Part shown: in pieces, positions 10,849 through 20,292 of the stretch | Position numbering within the stretch: the first letter of the stretch is position 1 | Layout of the letters: the number at the start of each line of letters is the position of its first letter | From: Ganoderma boninense | Lineage: Eukaryota; Basidiomycota; Agaricomycetes; Polyporales; Polyporaceae | Reading direction: 5' to 3' | NCBI GenBank assembly: GCA_002900995.3 | Contig: CM035309.1 | Location: 2,362,389 to 2,426,388, forward strand | DNA length: 64,000 nucleotides | Translations under genes and position numbers: made by a program | The notes under the pieces: generated by a model | Told to the model about the DNA's origin: nothing | Database searches by the model: none | Seen by the model: only the letters and a program-made list of their open reading frames with translations

Positions 10849-13800
10849 TCAAGTATCGCAGGGAGAGGACGGAGGTTCCATATAGATTGAAGGGACTGAA
10901 TCGTCCGAAAGTGTGGGCGATAGAGCAGAAGCTGCAGGCACCCCGAAGGGCAGAGGAGTGAATGAAGGGATGCTTCGGACGTAGTACGAGCCTGTCTTTA
11001 AGCCACTGCGCCACGCTCGAAGTTGGAGGTCCATCTGTGGGAAGAAAATTAGATTTGTAGCAGGTATGAGTGTATTCAGGACGTACCAGAAGCTTGGTAG
11101 TAGGAGCGGAAATGAATAGGGTCAAAGACTGACTCTGATCGATGAAGGGTGCACGATCGGCGGCCATGTCGATTAACTGGTCTGGCTCGATTTCGAAGGC
11201 TGTCTTGAACACGGCCTTTAGGTCATCGGGTATGCCAGGTATCGTCTGAATGGAACCTGTGGGACGGATTAGTAGGATATAGAGGTGAGACGGGGTCGAG
11301 TTCAGCACCTTTGCATGACAAGATGTCGGCGCAAATCCTATCTGACCAAAGGTTCCGGCGTTTAAGGGCGGTGAAAAGAGGCCGAGATATCTCTCTGAAG
11401 GTCGCGTTGAGGACGCGAAACTCGATGATGTTGCTGGAATAAGGTAACATTAGCTAGAGGAAGTGATTACGATAAAGGACAATGCGGCACCTGATGTGAG
11501 GATCAATACCATCTGAATTCCCGAACAAATAGGCAGTGGTTGCAGTCGGCATTTGCGCAGTGAGCACCGAGTTGCGAAGACCGCATTCGGCGATGCGGGA
11601 TCGGAGTCTCGCGAAGTCAAGATAACTGGACGTGTCGACCTCCCACATGTCGACCTGTAGGATGCCCTGTTGGGCCGGAGATTCGTCCCACGCTTCGTAA
11701 GGTCCGAGTAGTTTCGCCAACTCCGAACTGCTCTCCAGCGCAGCGTGGTAAATTGTTTCGTAAATTCGTTTGTTGAAGTCGCGAGCTTGCGGCGATGCGA
11801 AAGGTAGCTCCATGTAGGCGAAGATGTCTGCTAAGCCCTGCGCACCTATTCCGAGAGAACGGGTCCGGAAAGCAGATATTGCTGCATCTGCCGTGGGGTA
11901 GTCGGGGTGGTCTATCAGACGATCAAGTGCGCGAACGACGAATTTGGTGACCCGGTGGAGCTCCGCAAAGTCGAAGTCGCCGTTGTGCAAGAGAAAACGA
12001 GGTAGACATAGGGAAGCGAGGGTGCAAACAGCAGTTTCGGTAGGCGAAGAATACTGGACGATTTCGGTACAGAGGTTGGACGACTTGATGATGCCCAGAT
12101 GCATCTGGTTGTTGCGACCTGAACCGTTGGTGTTAGCGAGAGGCGATGTAATGGTGTGCAATACGGACCGTTGATGTTATCGGAGTACATGATGAAAGGG
12201 CTACCGGTCTCACGAACTGCGTCAGTTATGGTGTCCCATAACTGATGAGCGCGGATGACAACCGAGGCCACACCAAGCCGTTCAAACTCCGTATATGCAT
12301 CATCAAAGGCGATGCCGTACAACCCAGATAGATCGCCGACGCGGGAGGGGTCAAAGAGGCTGTAGGGACAACAACGGAGTTTACAAACTGCAGGCCTAAT
12401 AGGCCTTGCAGCTTTGAAGGCCACCTTTCCCCGCCACATGGTACGCATGACCTAGATCATTCCGACCCGCTGTACACCATGATTCCTCTCGCGGCGTTCC
12501 GCTGCCCCTCCAGTCTTCTGCCGCCCTGACTGGTCACCGGTGATGTTCAGCGTGTGCTCGCGATGGTGCTAACATGACATACTGAACCTACGGATGCTGC
12601 AGACCAATGAGGCCTGGGGACCCGTTCTCCTGTCCCGCCGTCCAAAATAGGACGAAGTCCGCCACAAGCGCTCTTCCTCGATTCACAACACTGACAGGTG
12701 TCAAGCGCGTCAAGATCGACGTCGTCGATGTGGCGCGCTGCACCCAGCGAGTCTGGAGGTACTTAAGGTGTCGCGTTCGCTCCGCCCTCAGGGCTCAGGG
12801 CTCAGGGCTCAGCGACGAAGGCGCAGCGAACGCGACACGGATGCAAGGCCCGGACACAAGCATTTAGCAAGGGGGAGAGGTGCGCGTTGTTGCGGGCGGG
12901 AGGGTCGGTCATCGATCAGGCACGGCCGACGTTCGACTCGGTTCGAGACCCATGGCCAAATTTATCCTGTGGCACGGCACAGCGTGCGCATGCGGCAGGG
13001 AAGGTAGCCTTCAAAGCTGCAAGGCCTATTAGGCCTGCAGTTTGTAAACTCCGTTGTAGGTCCCTCAGAGGCTCCACAAACCGTTAGATTCCAAACGGCG
13101 CATGCTGGAAAAACAAAGCGAACATTAATGCGACATTCGCCACTCGTATTCATGATGAACGTGTGGAAGACTGACAAAAGGTCGGGGATCCACAGAGCGG
13201 GGAATATGTTACGGAATCGGTACTGCTGTGTTGCGCGGGTCGTCCTACAGAGTATGAACTTGCGCACGTCCGTATGCCATATGGGAAGGTAGACTGTAGC
13301 AGAGGAAGACCTGTGACGGCTGCAGTGAGACCAGTATGCTCCCAAGGAGTCGTAGACCTTTAGAGCAGTTAGGAGGCCCGGATGGGCACCGCCGGTACTG
13401 TCTCTAGACAGTATATTAGATAAATGATATGAAGAACAAAGAGGGACCCACCTGGTGGCTGGTAAGCCTGCACCACATATTCCGATACCGCTATCAGAGC
13501 CCCAGAGTTTGGACAGCGTAGTCACTGTGTGTACAGTGTCAGTAGCGTCGGCAACATGAGGTTCGTAAATGTAGCAGGAAGAGAAGTTGCGTTTAGCAAG
13601 GCCGCCACTCCACAGCACCGGAGATGGGAAGGATATTCGTCTAGTAGACAAGAGGGTGTATGTTTCAATGATGTCGTCTAACTGATCACCGTGTATTCCT
13701 ATTGCGACGCGCATGAATAGAAACTGAAGCCTCTCGAATAGTTCGCCGTCGCGTTTCAGGAGGTAAGACTGTTCGAAGCTTTGCATGGCACGGCTAAGTA

Positions 13801-14380
13801 GGACGGAAGTCAAAGAATGGCAGGCAAGTAAAGGAAATGGGAACGTACTAAGTAAAGTCGAAGTCCCGGTAGTGCATGATAACACTGTCAAGCGCGTCTG
13901 CGTGGCGGCGTACGACGGATAGTAGGCGGTCGTTCAAAACGGGAGGAGATGCTGGAAAAGTTGTCAGTAGAAATAGGGAAGCGATGACGTATGCGCACCT
14001 GTCTCGAGAGCCAATGCCCATGTGCTGAAGCGCTTCTGCACGCGTTTGTGATGATAGCATGTGTAGACACGTCCGGCAAGAATTGAGTAGTCAGGATGGC
14101 GACTGGAGAACGTCGAGACAGTTTCAGCCAGGAAGATCTGTGAAGCGTTAAGGTACCGTAAATGACGCGGTTGTTATCTCGCGCACCAAGAATATATCAG
14201 AGTTCATAATGTCGCCAAGAAGGCGGTTCTGCAAAGTAGTAACTAGCCTGAGTGAGAGTATGAGCAGAGTAATCGAGGTGTAGGTTGCGGAATGGTTGAC
14301 AGGGTACTTACGTCTCTATGTCTGGTAGGGCCAAATCGAGACCCCAAGACAGCTGAAGGATGATGAGATACGCAGAGGCA
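10849..14380 (-). pseudogene. Class I ribonucleotide reductase large subunit (RNR1-like), split by a small transposon
   Basis: Reverse-strand gene of many exons. Segments in order: SSRHPDYSILAGRV (about 14100), RRHADALDSVIMHYRDFDF (about 13870), SYLLKRDGELFERLQF and VAIGIHGDQLDD (about 13720), SSCYIYE (about 13580), FPALWIPDLF spliced to MRRLESNGLWSL (13104 on), SNLCTEIV, AVCTLASL, SLGIGAQGLADIF, DDLKAVFKTAFEI, APFIDQSQSL and GLKTGSYYVRS. The active-site Cys of SSC, the N-x-C-x-E group, the partner Cys in AVCTLASL and the paired Tyr are all present. The usual C-terminal Cys pair is not: the tail ends PSSPCDT. The exon coding LWSLFDPSRVG is split by a 705-bp insertion (12362-13066), so the copy should be inactive. 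The N-terminal exons above 14312 are uncertain. The enzyme makes deoxynucleotides; finding it inside a mobile segment is unusual. Confidence 0.85.
12362..13066. mobile_element. Non-autonomous TIR transposon (MITE-like) in the RNR gene
   Basis: The 7-bp target-site duplication AGAGGCT lies at 12355-12361 and 13067-13073. Inverted repeats of about 75 bp start GTAGGGACAACAACGGAG on the left and, inverted, GAGGGACCTACAACGGAG on the right. They share the inner palindromic stretch CTGCAGGCCTAATAGGCC. The interior carries four tandem CAGGGCT words (about 12787-12814) and no transposase. Removing the element and one target copy rejoins the RNR frame at LWSL/FDPSRVG. A 7-8 bp duplication would fit hAT- or KDZ-like transposition; the superfamily is inferred only. 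Confidence 0.9.
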
Positions 14381-15474
14381 AACTAGGAGTGAAGATGAAC
14401 CGTGTGGAGGCAGCGCTGCACCTGGGAGGGGGCCAATGTGTAAGTCCTGAGATGTACAGAAGTAGAATCAGGATGACCGACTTTCGATGGGTTAAAGGTT
14501 TCGAGGCGACTGAAGGAGCCAAGTTAGTTGAGGGTTAAAAGGTAACTGAAGGCATTTTGCAGACCCGTCTGGGTAGACGTTAGTCGAAGACGGTGATAAA
14601 CGCGCGTTACGATCTAGTACCTCGTTTATAGATAGTGGTAGTTGGGGTTTGCATGTCGAAATGTTGAAGCGTCATGGTTGAGCGAAGAGTCGAGCGGTAG
14701 CACATAGAGGATAAAGGGTTATGGGACAGGGGAGTGAACAGTAGGTTGCATATAAAGCATCGGAGGGTGGTGGAGATGAATGATTGTGTGATCCATTGTA
14801 TGTATCGCGATAGATGAGACGGTCAAACATTGGGAGTAGTCGGAAAAAAGTGATGTCTTGGAGAAAGTTGTGAGTGATGGTGTAGTTACCGTCGTAGGGG
14901 AGGAGGTGCCGATTAGAAGGTGTATGGGAGCACAAGTGGGGTAACCTAGCGACGTACGTCGACGAGTAACGATACAGATCTAATCTGAATTGCAAACCTG
15001 AGACCAGAAGTATCGGACACGTTGGAAAGACTCCGGTCGTTGTGGAGGAGGGAGATGCAAAACGGCATGTTTGACATGTAGGTGTCGTGGAAAGGGCAAC
15101 AATGTGTAGTGCAGAAGACAGAGGTTGTTGCCTTGGTGAATGGAGTACGTATGGGGAAGTAGATACGACGGAACGACAGGCGGAGAGATGGGTAGACTAC
15201 GGTGTTGGGATGGAGGAATAAATGGGGCGTGTTGTAAGTTAGATTGTGGTGACATTTGTGGCGATGCAGACGACGGGGATTTACAAACGTTGCGACATGA
15301 TGGGGTTCATGCGTGAGGATATTATTGTCTGTGAACGCGGAAGATAGCGGAGGAAGTGCACGATAGAGTGAAAGGAGAATGTTTGTGATAGGGCGACAAA
15401 TAATGGTAGGGTTAGTTGTTTTTCAAAGGAGTAAGTGTAAAGTGCACAGGTAGTACTAGCGCGGCGATTCGGAA
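14381..15474. other. Unassigned stretch upstream of the RNR gene
   Basis: Possible first RNR exons lie at 14381-14560 but could not be settled. The rest has only Pro/Ser-rich reverse-strand frames. One of them (about 14890-14800) reads YDGNYTITHNFLQDITFFRL and may be a 3' exon of the reverse-strand gene at 15475-16534. Confidence 0.35.
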
Positions 15475-16534
15475 TCAACGGACAGGTTGTTTGTGGACAA
15501 GTACCTGTAGATTTGTGAGAGACAAGCAACACGTGAAGGACGTGGATCCGTATGATTTCACGACGAGGTCGATGAAGTTCCGCTCCGCGGTGGGGATGTT
15601 GGTGATGTGCATCATGTTATTGCAGCTATGACGCAAGACGAGGATGTGTCCGCGGACAGGTATACCCCAGTTCTGCATGGCGGACTGGTTAAGTGCGGCA
15701 GTTGTCGGGCAACGGGTTGTTATGATTGAGTAATGGTTCTTTAGGCGAAAGGTGGGATCACCTGGGAACAGGGAGACCCTGTTACGGTGAGATCCGCGAG
15801 AAAACCATCTAGTTGTCTTGATATCCTCTGCCCATATACGGGCGCTGGGCTTCACTGTGAAAGGACTGTCGGCGGACATGTGTATGAGACGGTTCCGGCC
15901 TCCTGCTATGGGGTACAGCAACGCTGTGATGTGCCGCCGGATGTCGCCCTATGTCTGAAGAATGGATGTCTGGTGATGAGGATGAAGCTGTGGACTGACC
16001 GTCTTGATTTTTCATTGGACGGAAACGTTCCAACGTCTCACTGCGGAGAACGCAGATGGGCGCTTTCTTTTTGAAGACAGAGTCATGCTAGTTGCGTTCG
16101 GATGTAAGGGTACGAAAAGTAGGACAAGTGGATTAGTCGGAAGTCGTGTTGCAGTAATGACGTAGACGTGAAAGTACTTACGGGTAGGCGAGAACGAGGG
16201 ACCAAGGAGGGAGGATGCTGAAGGAGTCGCAACGGTTAGCCTGCGGTGTTAGGATAGTTGATGACGTACTGACCCGCTGGGTATCGCCGGAGGTGGATGC
16301 GTGAGGGAAGAAGTTGGTGGGAGCGTTGACTGTAAGGTGAGGCATGAGTGAGTGTGGTCGTGGAAGTGGTTGCAGTAGGTGGGTACGTAAGTTACCATGA
16401 CACGTAAACTTGTCGCCTGGGTAGCGGTTGAGGTCGTCGGTAAGGGAGTGGAGACAAAGTCTGTGCGATGAGCGGTGGCTGATAGTGTTATTTAAGTTGG
16501 GTTTGTCCGGGAGAAGGTGAGTGGAAGAGGACAT
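15475..16534 (-). CDS. Uncharacterised Agaricomycete-type protein
   Basis: Reverse strand. The well-supported part is one exon (about 15950-15475) reading YPIAGGRNRLIHMSADSPF, PSARIWAEDIKTTRWF, FRLKNHYSI and GIPVRGHILVLRHS. This pattern occurs in expanded, functionally unknown families of mushroom-forming fungi (from memory, not checked). Candidate upstream exons at 16534-16178 (starting MSSSTHLLPDKPN) and about 16058-16000 are separated by plausible GT...AG introns, but the phases were not all resolved, so the 5' limit is tentative. It diverges from the six-exon gene at 16679 with about 145 bp between starts, enough for a shared promoter. No catalytic motif was seen. Confidence 0.5.
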
Positions 16535-16678
16535 ACGTCATGCAAGTAGGTAGTCATTGCCTGATGGAGCGGATGAGTAATTTGTATAAAGTGTGCACCA
16601 CCGCAGATAGTTAGATAAACACATCCGTCTTCCAGCACTTGTTACACGCACACGTACACCTGCCAGCCACTCAGCGAC

Positions 16679-18160
16679 ATGGAAGCCGCGAACGATTTAC
16701 TGGAGAAGTACAAGAGACATCCTTTCGCGAAGGGTCTCATACCGTTTCAACTGTCGCTGAACGCTCTGGGCACAGAGTTCAGCAAGGTGGAGGCTAGGCA
16801 AGATGGTCGTCAACGGTGGGTGGTGAGTGTCGTGAGATTGAAAGTATAGTCGTCCGTTTGTGTTGCTCACTATTGTAAAGATTTGCGACAAGGTTACTGG
16901 AGAACCTGCGTTGTTCAGTCATGCTACGCGGTACTCTGAAGGCGATAGCGTAGAGACCGGAAACTACGTCCCTTCGCGCGAGCAAATTCCAATTGGTGTG
17001 GACCCGAAGGGAGTGTGAGTGTCGTTGATAGATGAATGCACTGGTGTGCTCACTTTGTGCGTTTAGGCAACGTCGAGCCAATTCTAGGTGCCTTTACACG
17101 TACATATTCGACACGTACGGGGATTTGAGCCTGTACGAAGGACAATGGGTGAGTTAATGGTCTTTGTTGGTGTAGTTTCGCACGTACTGACATGTTTAAA
17201 GGCCTTGGACGATTATATCAGTCATGTCAAGGGTTTCAATCCGACCACTCTGCCTCGTCGTGAATACTTGTCGGGCCATGATGAGAAGTACCGGTCTTGG
17301 TTCTGGATGCAAACACCGATGTTTGTGAGGAAGTCGGAGCAGGCCGAAGTCACGGGAGCCACACACCTTCATCCGTGGATTCTAGAGGCCGAGAAGTATT
17401 CGAAGGTGTTCAAGGCGAACCCGGATCGTCCACGGGTGTGGATTAGAGATGGGGAAGACATTGTGCCCATCGGGGAGAGAGAGCCTGGTTTTCTCCAGTG
17501 CGGCGATATCCTGGCGGTGTCGTTCAGTGTCACGTATCACGTTACGTCCGTGAACTGGTTTCCGCAGTTTCACCCGGCAGATATAGTGGTGATGAGGAGT
17601 GGGGACGGTGATGCGACGGATTATAGTGCGCCCGTCATAGGTCTGCACAATCGTCCAGCGCCGAGTTTTTCAGTTCAACAAGACGGCAGTAGTAAGTTTG
17701 TTGTCTTTTGTCAACATGACGTGGAATACTCACTGTTCGGGATGTAGGTGCCGCCAGCGACGTCGGGGAGGGGTCGTCGGGAACGTCGTCGGAACAGCAT
17801 AGCGCGTGTAAGGCCAATGAGGAAAAGGGTGAGGATCTTGTCAGTGTTACCGAAGGCGAGGAGGCGGGAGTGGGCGCTGGTCCTGTCAAAGACACAGATG
17901 TGGAGAACGGTGATAGCGAAGACCGTAGGCGGTCGTCAGATACGTTGGATTCGAGTGGGAATGAGAGCAGCGGTGAGTTAGAATATGATGGTAGGATTGG
18001 TTGAGCTGACGTGGTTTCAACAGCGGTCGAGGAGAGTGGTGGCGAGGGGAGTGAGGTCGGTGAGGCGTCGGAGGATTCGGCGGAAGGTACAGTCCCGGCG
18101 AAACGAGCAGCACGTGGATCGGTCGGTAGAACGGGTCGTTCGGTCCGTCGACGGACCTAG
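16679..18160 (+). CDS. Uncharacterised six-exon protein with acidic linker and basic tail
   Basis: All splice sites and phases agree: exons 16679-16822, 16881-17014, 17067-17148, 17202-17691, 17748-17972 and 18024-18160. The start MEAANDLLEKYKRHPF is the first ATG. The folded part ends in RVWIRDGEDIVPIGE, LQCGDILAVSFSV and WFPQFHPADIVVMRSG, a pattern I associate with an uncharacterised expanded mushroom protein family. Exons 5-6 encode a Ser/Glu/Asp-rich disordered stretch and a basic end (TVPAKRAARGS ... RRRT) that could be a nuclear localisation signal. No enzyme motif was seen. It lies inside the large insertion and appears intact, which suggests recent function. Confidence 0.75.
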
Positions 18161-19075
18161 TTATTGCGCATGCGGCAAGGCTGTCGGGCCGGTGTTGAAG
18201 GCGTTTGCTGAAGACTGACTAGGTAGATAGCGGTGGCGAATGGGCTCAATGTGCAAGTCACGCGGTTTTAAATAAGCAGTTTATTAACGGTGTGGATATG
18301 TTGTCCGCGAATAATCAGGGGGATAAAGGAACGGTAACGGGAACATGGGAGGTGTCGAGGTATTTGGAGGGGTGGCTTTGGAGCGGTGGCCTGAGTAGGT
18401 GAGTGTACAGTGGGAACAAGTGCGGTGAGATGCGGGGACGTGTTCTGGTAGACATAGGGGAAAGTATGGGGATGGGGACAGATGGTGTACATGGAGTGAA
18501 CTGTGAGACGTTAGAGAGGGAAATGCGGCGCTCCGCCGACGCAATGTAGCTTTAATGGCGACCAGCCATCGAGGAGGTCGTGGATCTGTTAAGTAAAATG
18601 AGATGATCGGTGTTGACAGACGAAGAGTGTGAGAGATCGGAAGATATACAGAAATGTGACGAGTGGATGCGTAGAACGAGAGTGAGTGGTAAGGGGTCAG
18701 GTGGCATTCAAGTCTGCCGAGAGACTTGGTCGTTGTATGCGGGCGAAAAATATGTAGAAGGGTGCTGGTAGCAAAGGTTAGTGATCATTAGTCGCATGGG
18801 CAGCACGGCTTGTGGCTTACGGCTCGACGGGGTGGAGAAGTGTATGTGCGGCTGGTACTCGCACTTGAGGATGCGGCAAGTGGAACCCGTTTCGGCAAGG
18901 CGTGGGTGTCGTATGCAGAGGGAGGTGCTATGGCCATCATGTGAGATTCTTGACGACGGTGGTCGTAGATGGAGGAAGGAGGGAGGAGTGGAAGAGAAGG
19001 GATGGACGGCGGAGGATTCGGGATTGGTTGGTTGACGAAGAGAGGGCCAATTGGCTGAATGGTCAGGAGGGGACG
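18161..19075. other. No recognised gene
   Basis: G-rich on the plus strand. The frames here are short and match nothing I recognise. It probably contains the 3' flanks of the six-exon gene and of the reverse-strand cysteine-cluster gene. Confidence 0.4.
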
Positions 19076-19298
19076 TTAGTCAGTCGTGCTGTAGATCTCG
19101 ATAGAGGAACTCACTGCGTCGACGTAGGCTCGGCCAGCAGCACGTTTCTCGAAGGAGCAACTAGACGACCCCGAGTTTCCCATGTCGCCAACGAGAGCGG
19201 CATGTTCTGGGTGGAAGCGTCCTATGGGGAACACGTCAAAAAGAGTCAGATAACGATCCCGCGCTTCCGGACCAAGGGAACAGATCACCTTTAGATAT
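19076..19298 (-). pseudogene. 3' part of a cysteine-cluster gene split by the nested element
   Basis: Reverse-strand frame reading LKVICSLGPEARDRYLTLFD, FPIGRFHPEHAALVGDMGN and ending EIYSTTD at 19076. With the 10,559-bp nested element and one TAT removed, this frame joins in phase with the reverse-strand gene at 29861-30950. The two are therefore halves of one gene. Function is discussed at the 5' half. Confidence 0.75.
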
Positions 19299-19629
19299 CA
19301 CTTCGGGGGTTTCGTCATGTTGGAGGGGACAACATGCCTGTCAGAATGGAATTCAGTAGCTAAAACAATGTATCAAATGTTGAATAGACTAGTGTTTGAA
19401 ATTGAATCGGGGACTTGAGCGAATTTAAAATCTCTTATAATGTCCTGTATGTTGCGCCGCGCAACATTGCATTCAACAGTTCAAGTGTTCTCTGGAAGAA
19501 AAGCCAAGACAGCATTTCAACTGTGGCGCGGACGAAAATTTGAAAGATTACCTGGGCTGAAATGTAAATCCACATCTGATATGTCGATTCTCCTGAAAAC
19601 CCGGTCAGCATTTGAGCTTAAATCCGGGC
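19299..19629. repeat. Left long terminal inverted repeat of the nested element
   Basis: Matches the inverse of 29527-29857 almost base for base. A 1-bp indel is visible (CCCGGTCAGC versus CCCGTCAGC). It contains the palindromic core GTTGCGCCGCGCAAC (about 19451-19465). Near-identity of the two repeats points to a recent insertion. Confidence 0.9.
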
Positions 19630-19649
19630 CTACAGTCATCGGGAAAAAA

Positions 19650-19790
19650 GCGGCCGCTCATCGGCCGCTCGTCTCCCGCTCATCGGCCGCTCGCCTCCCG
19701 CTCATCGGCCGCTCGTCTCCCACTCATCGGCCGCTTATCTGCCGCTCGTCTCCACTCATCGGCCACTTATCTGCCGCTCATCGGGAGGGA
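19650..19790. repeat. Subterminal minisatellite
   Basis: About six imperfect tandem copies of a roughly 22-bp unit built on CTCATCGGCCGCTCGTCTCC. It lies just inside the left inverted repeat. Such arrays serve as transposase-binding sites in CACTA elements; that role is inferred here. Confidence 0.8.
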
Positions 19791-19890
19791 TTGGGATTGC
19801 AGTGCTGGCTTCTCCTCGGTTCCTCCGTCTTCCGTCGTATCTTCCACACTCTCAACGTACTCCCTCCTTCTCCTCCCCATCTCCCCATCT

Positions 19891-19964
19891 AGACTCAGCG
19901 GTGTTGACCGCCGAGTCTGTTTATCCCTCTGTTCATTGCGCGCTCGGCGGTGTTGACCATCGAG
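19891..19964. promoter_or_regulatory. Palindrome pair upstream of the kinase gene
   Basis: Site 1 (19891-19918) is GCGGT-GTTG-ACCGC with matching outer arms AGACTC/GAGTCT, 11 of 12 arm positions paired. Site 2 (19943-19964) is GCGGT-GTTG-ACCAT with CTC/GAG outer arms, 7 of 9 paired. The cores are 49 bp apart and about 330-390 bp upstream of the ATG at 20293. The same motif lies in the 5' regions of the other two gene units of this element. Confidence 0.7.
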
Positions 19965-20100
19965 GGTGGCTTCCCTCAGTGTCCCTCGCAGTTACACCGC
20001 GAGGCTGCGGCGAAAGAACCGCGTCCCGCAGTGCTAAATCAAAGGTGAGCCTCGAAATAACATGTCCGATATCTATTGTCTCATGTCAGCCTCCAGCACG

Positions 20101-20198
20101 TCTTGGTCTTGGTCTTGGTCTTGGTCTTTTCTTGGTCTTGGTCTGGTCGTCGTCGTCGCCGCCGTCGTCGCCGCCGTCGTCGCCGCCGCCGTCGTCGT

Positions 20199-20241
<43 letters not shown>

Positions 20242-20262
20242 TCCGTCTTCATCCTCGTCTTC
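20101..20262. repeat. TCTTGG and GTC/GCC simple repeats in the kinase leader
   Basis: Several tandem TCTTGG hexamers are followed by a long run of GTC and GCC triplets, ending about 30 bp before the kinase start codon. The run is open in all frames, which explains the low-complexity frames seen on both strands; these are not genes. Confidence 0.9.
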
Positions 20263-20292
20263 ACTCCACTTCTACCTCCGCTCTACCTCGCG

